Part shown: piece by piece, positions 1-7,100 of the stretch | How the letters are laid out: the number at the start of each line of letters is the position of its first letter | Numbering within the stretch: the first letter of the stretch is position 1 | From: CAYVAP01 sp964521065 | GTDB lineage: Bacteria > Bacteroidota > Bacteroidia > J057 | Assembly: GCA_964521065.1 (NCBI GenBank) | Contig: CAZFPQ010000123.1 | Span: 1-20,628 of the forward strand | Direction: 5' to 3' | DNA length: 20,628 bases | Translations under genes and position numbers: made by a program | Notes under the pieces: model-generated | Databases searched by the model: none | Told to the model about the DNA's origin: nothing | What the model saw: the letters and a program-made list of their open reading frames with translations, nothing else

Positions 1-56
1 TTAGCCCTTAGCCCTTAGCCCTTAGCCCTTAGCCCTTAGCCCTTAGCCCTTAGCCT
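1..56. repeat. Heptamer tandem repeat (TTAGCCC)n
   Basis: Seven perfect copies of TTAGCCC fill bases 1-49, followed by one copy with a changed last base (TTAGCCT, 50-56). The array starts at the window edge, so its true length is unknown. It lies three bases from the end of aroK; the aroK transcript would run straight into (GGGCTAA)n. Runs of GGG every seven bases on the minus strand meet the simple rule for a G-quadruplex (at least four G3 tracts with 4-base loops). A length-variable microsatellite or a 3'-end structure of the aroK mRNA are both possible; function is inference. Confidence 0.95.
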
Positions 57-59
57 ATT

Positions 60-578
60 TTAAGGGAGCAGTTGGAGCTTTTCTAGTTGTTTGATCATGG
101 GGAGAAGCTCTAGGGTATCAAGTTCGAGGATGTGATGCGCTTGCCGATAGTAAGGTTCTCTTTGATGGAGCATTTTTTCAATAAAGTCGGGAAGTGTTTC
201 TGCTGAAACATCCTTCAAAAGGGGGCGTTGGCTGCGCATAGCTTGGAGTCTTGCCAACAAGACCTCGAAAGAGGGTCGCAGATAAATCACCATCCCCGAA
301 TCTTTGAGTTTATTGATGTTGTCTCCTTGGCATGGAAGGCCTCCTCCGGTAGCCACCACGTGGGCTGTTGGGAGCTGATTTAAGTTTTGGATGGCTTTTC
401 GTTCCAAATTCCTGAACAACTCTTCCCCATACTGGTCAAAAATCTGGCTGATGCTCAGTCCCGCTTGGGCCTCGATCCATTGGTCTAAGTCTATAAATGG
501 CCGGTTCAGATATTGAGCCAATTTGCGACCAAGGGTAGTTTTTCCCGCAGCCATATAGCCAATAAGTATCAGATGCAT
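60..578 (-). CDS. aroK: Shikimate kinase
   Basis: ATP-dependent phosphorylation of shikimate to shikimate 3-phosphate, the fifth step of the cytoplasmic chorismate (aromatic amino acid) pathway. The 172 aa protein has the usual length. It starts with a P-loop (GYMAAGKTT, residues 7-15), then the shikimate-binding FIDLDQ with D30 and D32, a conserved Arg in LFRNLE (R56), the GGG loop at 78-80 after VVAT, and a lid segment with SQRPLL near 116-121. The ATG at 578 sits three bases after the stop of the CHAT-like gene, so the two are very probably co-transcribed and perhaps translationally coupled. The stop codon is followed almost directly by the heptamer array. Nothing essential is missing. Family assignment is secure. 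Confidence 0.96.
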   Translation of the reverse strand: MHLILIGYMAAGKTTLGRKLAQYLNRPFIDLDQWIEAQAGLSISQIFDQYGEELFRNLERKAIQNLNQLPTAHVVATGGGLPCQGDNINKLKDSGMVIYLRPSFEVLLARLQAMRSQRPLLKDVSAETLPDFIEKMLHQREPYYRQAHHILELDTLELLPMIKQLEKLQLLP

Positions 579-581
579 GTG

Positions 582-1640
582 CTAGGATTCTTTGAGCATA
601 AGAACGGGACGCTGAGAGAGAGAAGCTGCATTTTCTATGCCGGATAGCTGCAAGGCGACTCGTCCAGATTTGACTGCATCATCGATGCTTCGGCCTGCTC
701 CCAATGCGTCATAAAAGCCCGTAGCAAAAGAAATGGCAGCTTGATCATTCCAATCCCCATCGATGCCCACTACATATTCGACTACCTTTGCACTGGCTTT
801 GGCGGCGGCGGCACTGAAGGCGGCATTGAGCAACAAACAATCTACGGGCTCAAATAATTTGAAGAGCGCAGGCAGACTGGTATCGGTTACTACCTGGGTT
901 TGACCCTCCTCGTTCTCAAAGATCAGGCCTGAGCCCAGAATGGGATCCTGGTCTACCGCAAAGCCTGCGAAGTGGACATAGCGAGGAATGACTTCAGAAT
1001 CCAAGAGGTGGCGCTGAAAAAGCTGAGGAGTGACCGCTTGGTGAAACATGAAATCGAATCGCTCCCGAAGCCGCGCTCGTCGAAGGCTTTCGGATATCTC
1101 GCGTACTTGGCGACTGAGACTCATCCGGGGGCGGTCTACTGGACTCGCACCCATGAATAAAATGTGCTCGACGAGTGCTTCCGGGCTTTCTTCTACAGCT
1201 GAACCTGCCTCTGGCTCCAAAATGGTTGAGTCATCTGGCGCCGGTGGAGCAGGCTCAAAGGCTTTCTCGGATGATTCCTCCATAGAAGAAGCAGGTATGT
1301 TTTCTACCACCGGAGCCTCCATCTCCTGAGGAATAGGGGGCATACCTGCTGGAGGAAAAGGAAGGGAGTTGGGACGAGAATTGGGCCTTCTAGGGGGAGA
1401 GGAAGGTTCCGAAGGCCTATCCAAGCCTGTTTCCTTGGCCAGTCCCTCCATCCTGTTCATGAGATCCGCTTCAATTTCGTAGCATTCCTCACCCATGATG
1501 AGGCCTTTGTCTCGGTGATCGATATACTCTTCGACTTCTAGCTGGAGCAGGGTATACTCGTTTTTCATGGCCTGTCCCTGATCATTCAGGGAAGACAGGC
1601 GTCTGAGCATGGATTTTAAGTTTTGGTACAGGGCTTTCAT
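582..1640 (-). CDS. CHAT-domain protein with replaced catalytic residues
   Basis: A 352 aa protein in three parts. Residues 1-75 are predicted helical and charged and may be an effector-associated-type adaptor domain (inference). Residues 76-155 are a Pro/Glu/Ser-rich linker. Residues 158-350 match the CHAT caspase-like fold: ILFMGASPVDRPRMSLSRQV, an EIxxxLRRAxxRxxFxF segment, YVHFAGF, GLIFENEEG, LPALFKLF, LLLNAAFS, VVGIDGDWNDQAAISFATGF and GRSIDDAVKSGRVALQL. Active CHAT proteases carry HFSGHG and LNACYS; here the catalytic His position is F227 (codon at 960-962) and the Cys position is A274 (819-821), so proteolysis is not expected. The frame is intact and the rest of the fold is well kept, which argues for a selected non-catalytic role rather than decay. 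It is the first gene of an operon with aroK and is divergent from the SRP RNA. The substrate or partner is unknown. Confidence 0.82.
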   Translation of the reverse strand: MKALYQNLKSMLRRLSSLNDQGQAMKNEYTLLQLEVEEYIDHRDKGLIMGEECYEIEADLMNRMEGLAKETGLDRPSEPSSPPRRPNSRPNSLPFPPAGMPPIPQEMEAPVVENIPASSMEESSEKAFEPAPPAPDDSTILEPEAGSAVEESPEALVEHILFMGASPVDRPRMSLSRQVREISESLRRARLRERFDFMFHQAVTPQLFQRHLLDSEVIPRYVHFAGFAVDQDPILGSGLIFENEEGQTQVVTDTSLPALFKLFEPVDCLLLNAAFSAAAAKASAKVVEYVVGIDGDWNDQAAISFATGFYDALGAGRSIDDAVKSGRVALQLSGIENAASLSQRPVLMLKES

Positions 1641-1683
1641 ATCAGCAATTTAAGGGAAAATAAAAGTAAAAACGGATCCTGCC

Positions 1684-1714
1684 TTGGTGAAAAGTACAAT
1701 TTGTACTACCTTTG
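1684..1714 (+). promoter_or_regulatory. Bacteroidota-type promoter of the SRP RNA
   Basis: TTGG at 1684-1687 and TACCTTTG at 1707-1714, spaced by 19 bp, match the Bacteroidota primary sigma consensus (TTG, then TAnnTTTG). Initiation 5-8 bases further would coincide with the predicted 5' end of the SRP RNA near 1721. The spacer holds a perfect 7-bp inverted repeat (1693-1707). Confidence 0.7.
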
Positions 1715-1720
1715 CCCTCC

Positions 1721-1814
1721 GCAAGGCTGCGCAACCAGATCCCTTGAATCCCGCCAGGTCCGAAAGGAAGCAACGGTAATTGGTTGATCGGTGTGATGCG
1801 GTCTTGCTTTTTTT
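1721..1814 (+). ncRNA. ffs: Small signal recognition particle RNA (4.5S type)
   Basis: RNA of the signal recognition particle, which binds Ffh and targets nascent membrane proteins to FtsY. The conserved Ffh-binding tip is clear: CCGCCAGGTCCGAAAGGAAGC from 1751, with an apical GAAA tetraloop at 1762-1765 (E. coli has GGAA) and the asymmetric AGGTC/GAAGCA internal loop. The outer ends pair (GCAAG at 1721-1725 with CTTGC at 1803-1807), giving one hairpin of about 90 nt followed by a T-run (1808-1814). The exact ends are inferred. It has its own promoter directly upstream. A minus-strand open frame across this region is spurious. Confidence 0.92.
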
Positions 1815-1847
1815 GATCACTATCTGGTGAAAAACCTATTACATAAT

Positions 1848-1876
1848 AAGGCATCCTTTTTTAGGATGCCTTTTTT
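1848..1876 (+). terminator. Rho-independent terminator after the SRP RNA
   Basis: AAGGCATCCT (1848-1857) pairs perfectly with AGGATGCCTT (1863-1872) around a five-T loop, and the 3' arm runs into six Ts (1871-1876). It lies between the SRP RNA and ribD and separates the two units. Confidence 0.88.
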
Positions 1877-1906
1877 GTTATATGTTCTGGTCTACCTTCC
1901 ACTTCC

Positions 1907-3010
1907 ATGGAACTAAACTCAAATCTGACGGAACTTGAGCAGGCTTACCTGGACCGAACCCTGCAGTTGGCTCAACTAGGAGGAATTGAGGTGCTGCCCA
2001 ATCCTCAAGTAGGGGCCATCTTAGTAGCCAATGGTCGAATCATCGGTGAAGGCTTTCATCAAAAAGCCGGCCATCCCCATGCGGAGGTGAATGCGGTGAG
2101 AGCAGTATCGGAGGCCGATCGCGATTTGTTGACCCAGGCTACCATGTTTGTCAGTCTTGAGCCTTGTAGTCACTATGGTAAGACGCCTCCTTGCGCCGAC
2201 ATGATTGTTCGGGAACAAATTCCGAGGGTAATCATTGGGTGTTTAGATCCGAATCCGCAAGTGGCAGGCCGTGGAGTTCGTCGATTAATGAGCCATGGGG
2301 TAGAGGTAAGGGTAGCCCCTGATCCTAGGCCTTTTTGGGCCATGAATCCCAGCTTTAATGTCAACCATCTAGAACAAAGACCATTCATTACCTTGAAATG
2401 GGCGAGCTCTCGTGATGGATATATTGCCGGTATCAGAGACGGAGTGCTGGAACAAACTGCCATCTCCTCGCCCGAGGCTAGGGTTGGGGTACATAGGCTG
2501 AGAGCACGGCACCAGGCCATCATGGTAGGCCGGCGTACGGCAGCTATTGACGATCCCTCCCTTAGCACCCGGCATTATCCTGGGGCCAACCCTTTGCGCA
2601 TTGTCTTTGACCCAGAACTTGTCCTGCCTACCCATCTTCGACTTTTTAAAGATGGAAAGCCAACCCTAGTTTTGAATCAATTACGAGATGACCAAGAGGG
2701 TGCGGTGCGCTTTTATCGTCCCCAGCAATGGGCCGATTTGAACTTATTGTTTCAGGAGTTGTATCAGCACTTAGGGATCTGTAATATCCTAGTCGAAGGA
2801 GGCAGTCATTTGTTGCAACAATGTTTGGACCAACAAGTTTTCGATGAAGTAGTTCGGCTAGAAGGACCTATTCTTTTGAGCAAGGGCCTAGCTGAACCTC
2901 GCTTGCCCACAGGATTCCAGTTCGATCAAGAAGATTGGTTCGGCCAAACCCGCTGGTCCGCTTCAAATTGGCGAATGGAACAAATGAGGGATCAGACGGC
3001 TCAAGCTTAG
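1907..3010 (+). CDS. ribD: Bifunctional riboflavin biosynthesis deaminase/reductase
   Basis: Catalyses two successive cytoplasmic steps of riboflavin synthesis: deamination of diaminohydroxyphosphoribosylaminopyrimidine, then NADPH-dependent reduction of the ribosyl side chain. The N-terminal cytidine-deaminase-like half (about 10-150) shows NPQVGAILV, the zinc His and catalytic Glu in HAE (58-60), and the zinc cysteines in PCSHYGKTPPC (C87, C96). The C-terminal reductase half (about 155-350) starts with FITLKWASSRDGYIA and has VGRRTAAIDDPSLSTR and a late ILVEGGSHLLQQ motif. The length of 367 aa is normal. The ATG at 1907 places the DNA right behind the terminator at 1848-1876; no Shine-Dalgarno sequence is visible, as is usual in this phylum. 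No other rib gene is in the window. Confidence 0.96.
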   Translation: MELNSNLTELEQAYLDRTLQLAQLGGIEVLPNPQVGAILVANGRIIGEGFHQKAGHPHAEVNAVRAVSEADRDLLTQATMFVSLEPCSHYGKTPPCADMIVREQIPRVIIGCLDPNPQVAGRGVRRLMSHGVEVRVAPDPRPFWAMNPSFNVNHLEQRPFITLKWASSRDGYIAGIRDGVLEQTAISSPEARVGVHRLRARHQAIMVGRRTAAIDDPSLSTRHYPGANPLRIVFDPELVLPTHLRLFKDGKPTLVLNQLRDDQEGAVRFYRPQQWADLNLLFQELYQHLGICNILVEGGSHLLQQCLDQQVFDEVVRLEGPILLSKGLAEPRLPTGFQFDQEDWFGQTRWSASNWRMEQMRDQTAQA

Positions 3011-3020
3011 GCCTGACCTA

Positions 3021-3052
3021 TTTGTAACTTGGGTGAAACTATAGTTTCTTTG
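3021..3052 (+). promoter_or_regulatory. Candidate promoter with embedded palindrome
   Basis: TTTG at 3021-3024 and TTTCTTTG at 3045-3052 with a 20 bp spacer resemble the Bacteroidota promoter, with one mismatch in the -7 box (T for A). A perfect 14-bp palindrome, GAAACTATAGTTTC (3035-3048), abuts the final TTTG. The following bases (CTTTGCCC) are the same as at the SRP RNA promoter. It would drive the downstream glycosyltransferase gene. Confidence 0.42.
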
Positions 3053-3087
3053 CCCTTTCTTCTACATTTCAAAGCATTTGACCGCCA

Positions 3088-3825
3088 ATGTCGCAGCAGC
3101 TGGTCATCATTCCTACCTACAACGAAAAAGAAAACATCGCAGCCATGGTGCACCGGGTAATGGAAGTATTGCCTGAGACCCATATGCTCATTGTGGAAGA
3201 CAATTCACCAGATGGAACGGCTGACATCATTCGAGAGCTGATGACGGTGTATCCCGGCCGCCTATTCATGGAAGAGAGGGCAGGGAAACAAGGTCTAGGA
3301 ACGGCCTACGTCCACGGCTTCCATTGGGCTCTAGAGCACAATTACGAGTACATCTTTGAGATGGACGCAGATTTTAGCCACAATCCCAAGGAGTTGCCCA
3401 ATCTGCTCCAGGCTTGTAAAGATGAAGGATACGATCTGGCGATTGGTTCCCGCTACATCAACGGCGTCAATGTGGTCAACTGGCCCATGAACCGCGTTTT
3501 GATGAGTTATTACGCCAGTGCCTATGTTCGCCGAGTGACGGGAATGCCTATCCGTGACACCACGGCAGGCTTTAAATGCTACACCCGCAAGGTCTTGGCC
3601 AAGGTATTGGAACGCCCCATCAAATTCGTCGGTTACGCCTTTCAGATTGAAATGAAGTTTCGAGCCTGGCGATACGGCTTTAACATTAAAGAGGTCCCGA
3701 TTATTTTTAGAGACCGAACCATGGGGCAATCAAAAATGTCTTCGGGCATCTTCAAAGAGGCAGTTTTTGGGGTGGTTTCTATGAAGTTTGACAGCCTCTT
3801 TCGGAAATGGGAGCAAAGTAACTGA
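3088..3825 (+). CDS. Polyprenol-phosphate mannose synthase-like glycosyltransferase (GT2)
   Basis: A 245 aa family 2 glycosyltransferase of the dolichyl/polyprenol monophosphomannose synthase type, expected to transfer a sugar (probably mannose from GDP-mannose) to a lipid phosphate at the inner face of the cytoplasmic membrane. Visible motifs are VIIPTYNEKENI (residues 6-17), the nucleotide-binding VEDNSPDGTADI (36-47), GLGTAYVHGF (69-78), the metal-binding DAD in EMDADFSHNP (93-95), and GSRYINGVNVVNWP. No C-terminal transmembrane segments follow, so it belongs to the short, soluble or peripheral form rather than the GtrA-fused form. It lies 78 bases after ribD and 63 bases before dut. Enzyme class is secure; donor sugar and acceptor are inferred from the family. 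Confidence 0.9.
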   Translation: MSQQLVIIPTYNEKENIAAMVHRVMEVLPETHMLIVEDNSPDGTADIIRELMTVYPGRLFMEERAGKQGLGTAYVHGFHWALEHNYEYIFEMDADFSHNPKELPNLLQACKDEGYDLAIGSRYINGVNVVNWPMNRVLMSYYASAYVRRVTGMPIRDTTAGFKCYTRKVLAKVLERPIKFVGYAFQIEMKFRAWRYGFNIKEVPIIFRDRTMGQSKMSSGIFKEAVFGVVSMKFDSLFRKWEQSN

Positions 3826-3887
3826 TGGACTTCCATCTTGTGAATGCTTGTTTCTAAATTCTTCCTCCTCTGTCAACTCCTTTCATC

Positions 3888-4322
3888 ATGCTGGAAATTA
3901 AAATTATCAATCGCTCTCCCTACCCCTCACCAAGTTATGCTACAGATGCATCTGCCGGCATGGATTTGTATGCAAACTTGACCGAGCCCCTTACCTTGGG
4001 TAGCCTAGAGCGCTTTCTCATTCCCACCGGAATCTCCATCGAGTTACCTGTAGGATATGAGGCTCAAGTGAGGCCGCGTAGTGGATTGGCTAGAAAGCAT
4101 GGTTTGACTTGCCTGAATAGTCCTGGTACCATTGACGCTGACTACCGAGGAGAAATAGGAGTAATCTTGGTCAACTTAAGTCAGGATCCCTATACCGTTC
4201 AGCCAGGAGAGCGTGTGGCCCAAATGGTAGTAGCCAAACACGAACGTGTGGCTTGGCAAGCCGTAGAAGAATTGGGCGAAACTGCCAGAGGTAGTGGTGG
4301 ATTTGGCCATACGGGCAAGTAA
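3888..4322 (+). CDS. dut: Deoxyuridine 5'-triphosphate nucleotidohydrolase (dUTPase)
   Basis: Hydrolyses dUTP to dUMP and pyrophosphate, keeping uracil out of DNA and supplying dUMP for thymidylate synthesis. The 144 aa protein is the trimeric type and shows all five motifs: ASAGMDLYA (21-29), PRSGLA (63-68), SPGTIDADYRGEIGV (78-92) with the catalytic Asp, ERVAQMV (108-114), and the mobile C-terminal RGSGGFGHTG (134-143). The ATG at 3888 gives the standard N-terminus. The TPR lipoprotein gene follows after only 14 bases, the start of a cluster (dut, TPR, DUF4292, EnvC-like) that I know as recurrent in Bacteroidota. Confidence 0.97.
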   Translation: MLEIKIINRSPYPSPSYATDASAGMDLYANLTEPLTLGSLERFLIPTGISIELPVGYEAQVRPRSGLARKHGLTCLNSPGTIDADYRGEIGVILVNLSQDPYTVQPGERVAQMVVAKHERVAWQAVEELGETARGSGGFGHTGK

Positions 4323-4336
4323 TCGTAGCTTGAAAT

Positions 4337-6067
4337 ATGCGGAATTCCTTCATCTTGACTGGCTTGGGCTTATGCCTTAGCCTGCTGTTTTCATGCAAGT
4401 CCAACCAAGAGTTGGTAGATGGCCATGCCAATCCCAAAATAGACAACCCTCGTCAGATGCTCTTGACTCAGGAGCAGGCAAGCAATGTATACATTGAAGC
4501 TTCTACGGAACTCATTCGAGGAGAGTATGGCCAAGCCGAGCAACTGTTTAAGGAGGTCTTGAGCTTAGATCCTCATAATCATGCCGCGCAATACAACTTA
4601 GCAAAGATCGCCCTCGAAGCCCGCCGCAATGATGAGGCGTTGGAGTATATCCAAGCCGCTATAGAAGAGCACCCTGACAACTACTGGTATCACTTCTTGA
4701 TGCGTCAAATTTTTGAGCGTGGCGGCGAATACCGTAAAGCCATTGAGGTGCAAGAAGAGATGCTCGCCCGTTTTGAGGATGTGCCTGATGATCGGCTTCA
4801 TTTGGTTTCCATGTACCTCAGAGAGGACCAGCAAGAAAAGGCATTGACTCAGCTAGAACACTTGGATAAAACCTATGGATTCAATCCCATAGTGGCTCGG
4901 CGACGGTATGAAATCTTAGATGATCTGGGTGAGCGAGAAGCTGCCCTAGCAGAGGCGCGCCGCTTATTGGATTTTGATCCCCTCGAGAACCGCTATTACC
5001 GCATGGCCTACCTTCAACTACAAGAACTGGGCAGGGAAGACGAGGCCAAGCAGTTACTTGAAGACCTATTGCTAGAAGATCCAGATAACGGTTTCGCGCT
5101 GCTTTCCTTGGCCGATTATTACAAGGGGAAAAATCAACTAGCCAAATCCGATGAGTTTCTTTTCCGAGCTTTTAATAATCCCGAAATACAGCCAGATGGT
5201 AAGCTGAAGATCATTCGGGGTTTGATGGCTTATACAGACCGCGATGCCGAATTGCGTGGGCGGGTGATGCGACTCGTAGCCATTTTCTTGGAAGTGCACC
5301 CAGAGGAGGCGGGAGGCCATGCCATCCAAGGGAAACTGGCCCTTCAGGATGGACGACTAGATGATGCCAGAGGGTATTTTAGGCAAAGCTTAGATCTAGA
5401 ACCGGGGAATATAGATGGATGGGCAGATTTGATCAGGCTCAGTCTCCTTGCCCGCGAATATTCACAGATGTTAGACGATGCCGAAGAAGCACGCAGTTAT
5501 TTCCCCAATCAGGATGAAATTCTGTTCTTTTATGGCTTTGCCGCTGCCCGTACGGGGAAATATCGCCCTGCGACCAGCGCCCTTGAAAAAATACTTCGGA
5601 AAGAGACGGCTTCTCCAGAGCTCATGGCCCAAACCCACGCCGAGTTGGCATATGTGTATCATCAGCAAGGCGACTTTGCCGCTTCTGATCAAAACTTTGG
5701 CCAAGCCCTCCAACTGAGCCCTGATAACCCCATGATCCTTGGCAACCATGCCTACCTACTAGCTGAACGCAGTGAAAGGTTGCCGGAAGCCAAAGAGATG
5801 GCGGAAAAAGCCCTTAAAACACAAGGGCAAGATCCGAACTTACTCGATACCTATGCTTGGGTTCTATACCACCAAGGGGATTATCGAGGAGCGAGGAAAC
5901 AGTTAGAAAAAGCCCTGAAGCTCGCTACTACTCCCCAGATCCTAGAGCATTATGGTGATGTGCTTTATCAATTGGGAGAGAAAGAGGCCGCTGAAACTCA
6001 ATGGCAGAAGGCCATCGACGGAGGAGCCAGTTTTCTTTTAGACGAGAAAAAAAGTGAGTTCAAGTAA
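4337..6067 (+). CDS. TPR-repeat lipoprotein
   Basis: A 576 aa protein with a lipoprotein signal peptide (hydrophobic residues 5-19, lipobox LFSC, acyl Cys at C20), so it is probably anchored in the outer or cytoplasmic membrane facing the periplasm. From about residue 50 to the end it consists of tetratricopeptide-type helix pairs, for example YGQAEQLFKEVLSLDPHN, NDEALEYIQAAIEEHPDN, LDDARGYFRQSLDLEPGN, FAASDQNFGQALQLSPDN and DYRGARKQLEKALKLA. TPR arrays bind proteins; this one is likely to scaffold an envelope assembly or cell-wall process, since its partners are a DUF4292 lipoprotein and an EnvC-like factor. Its precise function is not established. It probably shares a transcript with dut. 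The ATG was chosen because it begins the signal peptide. Confidence 0.88.
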   Translation: MRNSFILTGLGLCLSLLFSCKSNQELVDGHANPKIDNPRQMLLTQEQASNVYIEASTELIRGEYGQAEQLFKEVLSLDPHNHAAQYNLAKIALEARRNDEALEYIQAAIEEHPDNYWYHFLMRQIFERGGEYRKAIEVQEEMLARFEDVPDDRLHLVSMYLREDQQEKALTQLEHLDKTYGFNPIVARRRYEILDDLGEREAALAEARRLLDFDPLENRYYRMAYLQLQELGREDEAKQLLEDLLLEDPDNGFALLSLADYYKGKNQLAKSDEFLFRAFNNPEIQPDGKLKIIRGLMAYTDRDAELRGRVMRLVAIFLEVHPEEAGGHAIQGKLALQDGRLDDARGYFRQSLDLEPGNIDGWADLIRLSLLAREYSQMLDDAEEARSYFPNQDEILFFYGFAAARTGKYRPATSALEKILRKETASPELMAQTHAELAYVYHQQGDFAASDQNFGQALQLSPDNPMILGNHAYLLAERSERLPEAKEMAEKALKTQGQDPNLLDTYAWVLYHQGDYRGARKQLEKALKLATTPQILEHYGDVLYQLGEKEAAETQWQKAIDGGASFLLDEKKSEFK

Positions 6068-6214
6068 AGGCAGTAACAAGGTTTTTATCAAGCAGTCATT
6101 AATTAGCAGTTAATTACGATTGCAAGAGGCCAACTCAATTGGCTTTCACATATCGGTAGCATTTTCAGTTCTTCCTAGTTCTCAACCTTTATCGCCGACT
6201 AACCGAAACTTTCC
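6068..6214 (+). other. Intergenic gap with an imperfect direct repeat and a weak hairpin
   Basis: This 147-base gap breaks the otherwise tight cluster. It contains an imperfect tandem copy (AGCAGTCATTAATTA at 6091-6105, then AGCAGTTAATTA at 6105-6116) and a short hairpin, GCCAA/TTGGC, followed by three Ts near 6129-6146. The hairpin is too weak to call a terminator. The gap may carry a promoter for the beta-helix lipoprotein, but I cannot point to a convincing one. Confidence 0.4.
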
Positions 6215-7075
6215 GTGAAAAAGACTACTTCCTACTTCACTTGCCTGTGCTTGGTGAGCACACTTTTTATCATCGGGGCGTGTAAAAGCCAACGAAATAT
6301 CACTGAGCCCGATGACTTAGAGAATTACACCACCATTACGAATACGGAGCAGCTATTGAGAAGCATGGTGCCTGGCGCTCGTCTACTGGTTAAGTCGGGA
6401 GACTATTTTCTAAGTGATTGGACGGAACTCAATACGGAGTACCTGCGCTGGATAGAGGTATTTGATGGGAAGGAACCCCAATTTACGGGGCTGAATGATG
6501 TGGTGATCAAAGGAGAGGCAGGTGCCCGCATTTTGATTAAACCGCGGTATGCCTGGGTCCTGCACGTTAGTAATTCGGATAACTTGCGCTTTGAAAACCT
6601 TACCTTCGGCCACGAGGATGGTGGATACTGCGTAGGTGGGGTATTGGGTTTCAAGGAAAGCCAGTCGATCAGGGTAAAGGCTTGCCAGTTATTTGGTAGT
6701 GGAACGGAGGGCTATGGATTGGAAGGAGTCCAGAACTTTGTCATGGAAGGAGGAAGGGTTTACGAATGTACCTATGACTTGATGACGGTGAGCAATAGCA
6801 GCGGAGTTCGCTTTGAGGGAGTCACTTTTTCTGAAACAGGCGAATTTGATTTGATAAATATTAACCAGTCACGCGACCTTTCCTTCAAAGACTGTGTCTT
6901 TCGCGAAAACAACACCGGAGATTACCTGCCTCATTTCTTTCGGGTAGACCCTACTAGCAGCCCTGTCTTGGTTGAAGGCTGTACGTTTCAAAACAACCGA
7001 GTCTCAAAGTTGGTCAACCGAACAGATGGGTTGACCCTAAAAGACAACACGTTTGAAGGCAATGACTTTGAGTAG
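6215..7075 (+). CDS. Beta-helix lipoprotein of unknown function
   Basis: A 286 aa protein starting at a GTG codon, needed to include the whole signal peptide (MKKTTSYFTC and following). The lipobox IGAC puts the acylated Cys at C23. The rest is a right-handed parallel beta-helix by eye: repeated short strands with N/S/G turns, such as VVIKGEAGARILI, LRFENLTFGHEDG, IRVKACQLFGSG, VRFEGVTFSETGEF, LSFKDCVFRENNTG and VLVEGCTFQNNRV. Such folds bind or cleave polysaccharides, but I see no lyase signature, so it may be a binding or structural protein. It sits between the TPR lipoprotein and the DUF4292 lipoprotein, 147 bases after the first and 25 before the second, in a position usually empty in related clusters as I recall them. 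Lipoprotein status and fold class are fairly sure; function is unknown. Confidence 0.75.
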   Translation: MKKTTSYFTCLCLVSTLFIIGACKSQRNITEPDDLENYTTITNTEQLLRSMVPGARLLVKSGDYFLSDWTELNTEYLRWIEVFDGKEPQFTGLNDVVIKGEAGARILIKPRYAWVLHVSNSDNLRFENLTFGHEDGGYCVGGVLGFKESQSIRVKACQLFGSGTEGYGLEGVQNFVMEGGRVYECTYDLMTVSNSSGVRFEGVTFSETGEFDLININQSRDLSFKDCVFRENNTGDYLPHFFRVDPTSSPVLVEGCTFQNNRVSKLVNRTDGLTLKDNTFEGNDFE

Positions 7076-7100
7076 AACTTTCTTATATAAGAACCAGCAG

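Noticed and set aside
1..56. CRISPR array or true telomere
   Set aside because: The unit is seven bases without spacers, so not CRISPR; no other sign of a linear replicon end such as a terminal hairpin or telomere resolvase gene is present, and a chromosomal housekeeping gene is adjacent.
972..1329. Two plus-strand open frames inside the CHAT-like gene
   Set aside because: They overlap the well-supported minus-strand gene and have biased, low-information composition (Ser/Arg runs) typical of shadow frames.
1642..1854. 70-codon minus-strand open frame
   Set aside because: It covers the SRP RNA gene, its promoter and its 3' flank; the RNA motif explains the sequence and the frame has no recognisable protein pattern.
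2173..2568. 131-codon minus-strand open frame inside ribD
   Set aside because: The ribD frame carries all catalytic motifs; the opposite frame shows none.
3331..3729. 132-codon minus-strand open frame inside the glycosyltransferase gene
   Set aside because: Shadow of the GT2 coding sequence, no family features.
7053..7100. Upstream ATG as the start of the DUF4292 lipoprotein
   Set aside because: It would put 16 polar residues before an intact lipoprotein signal peptide and overlap the preceding gene.
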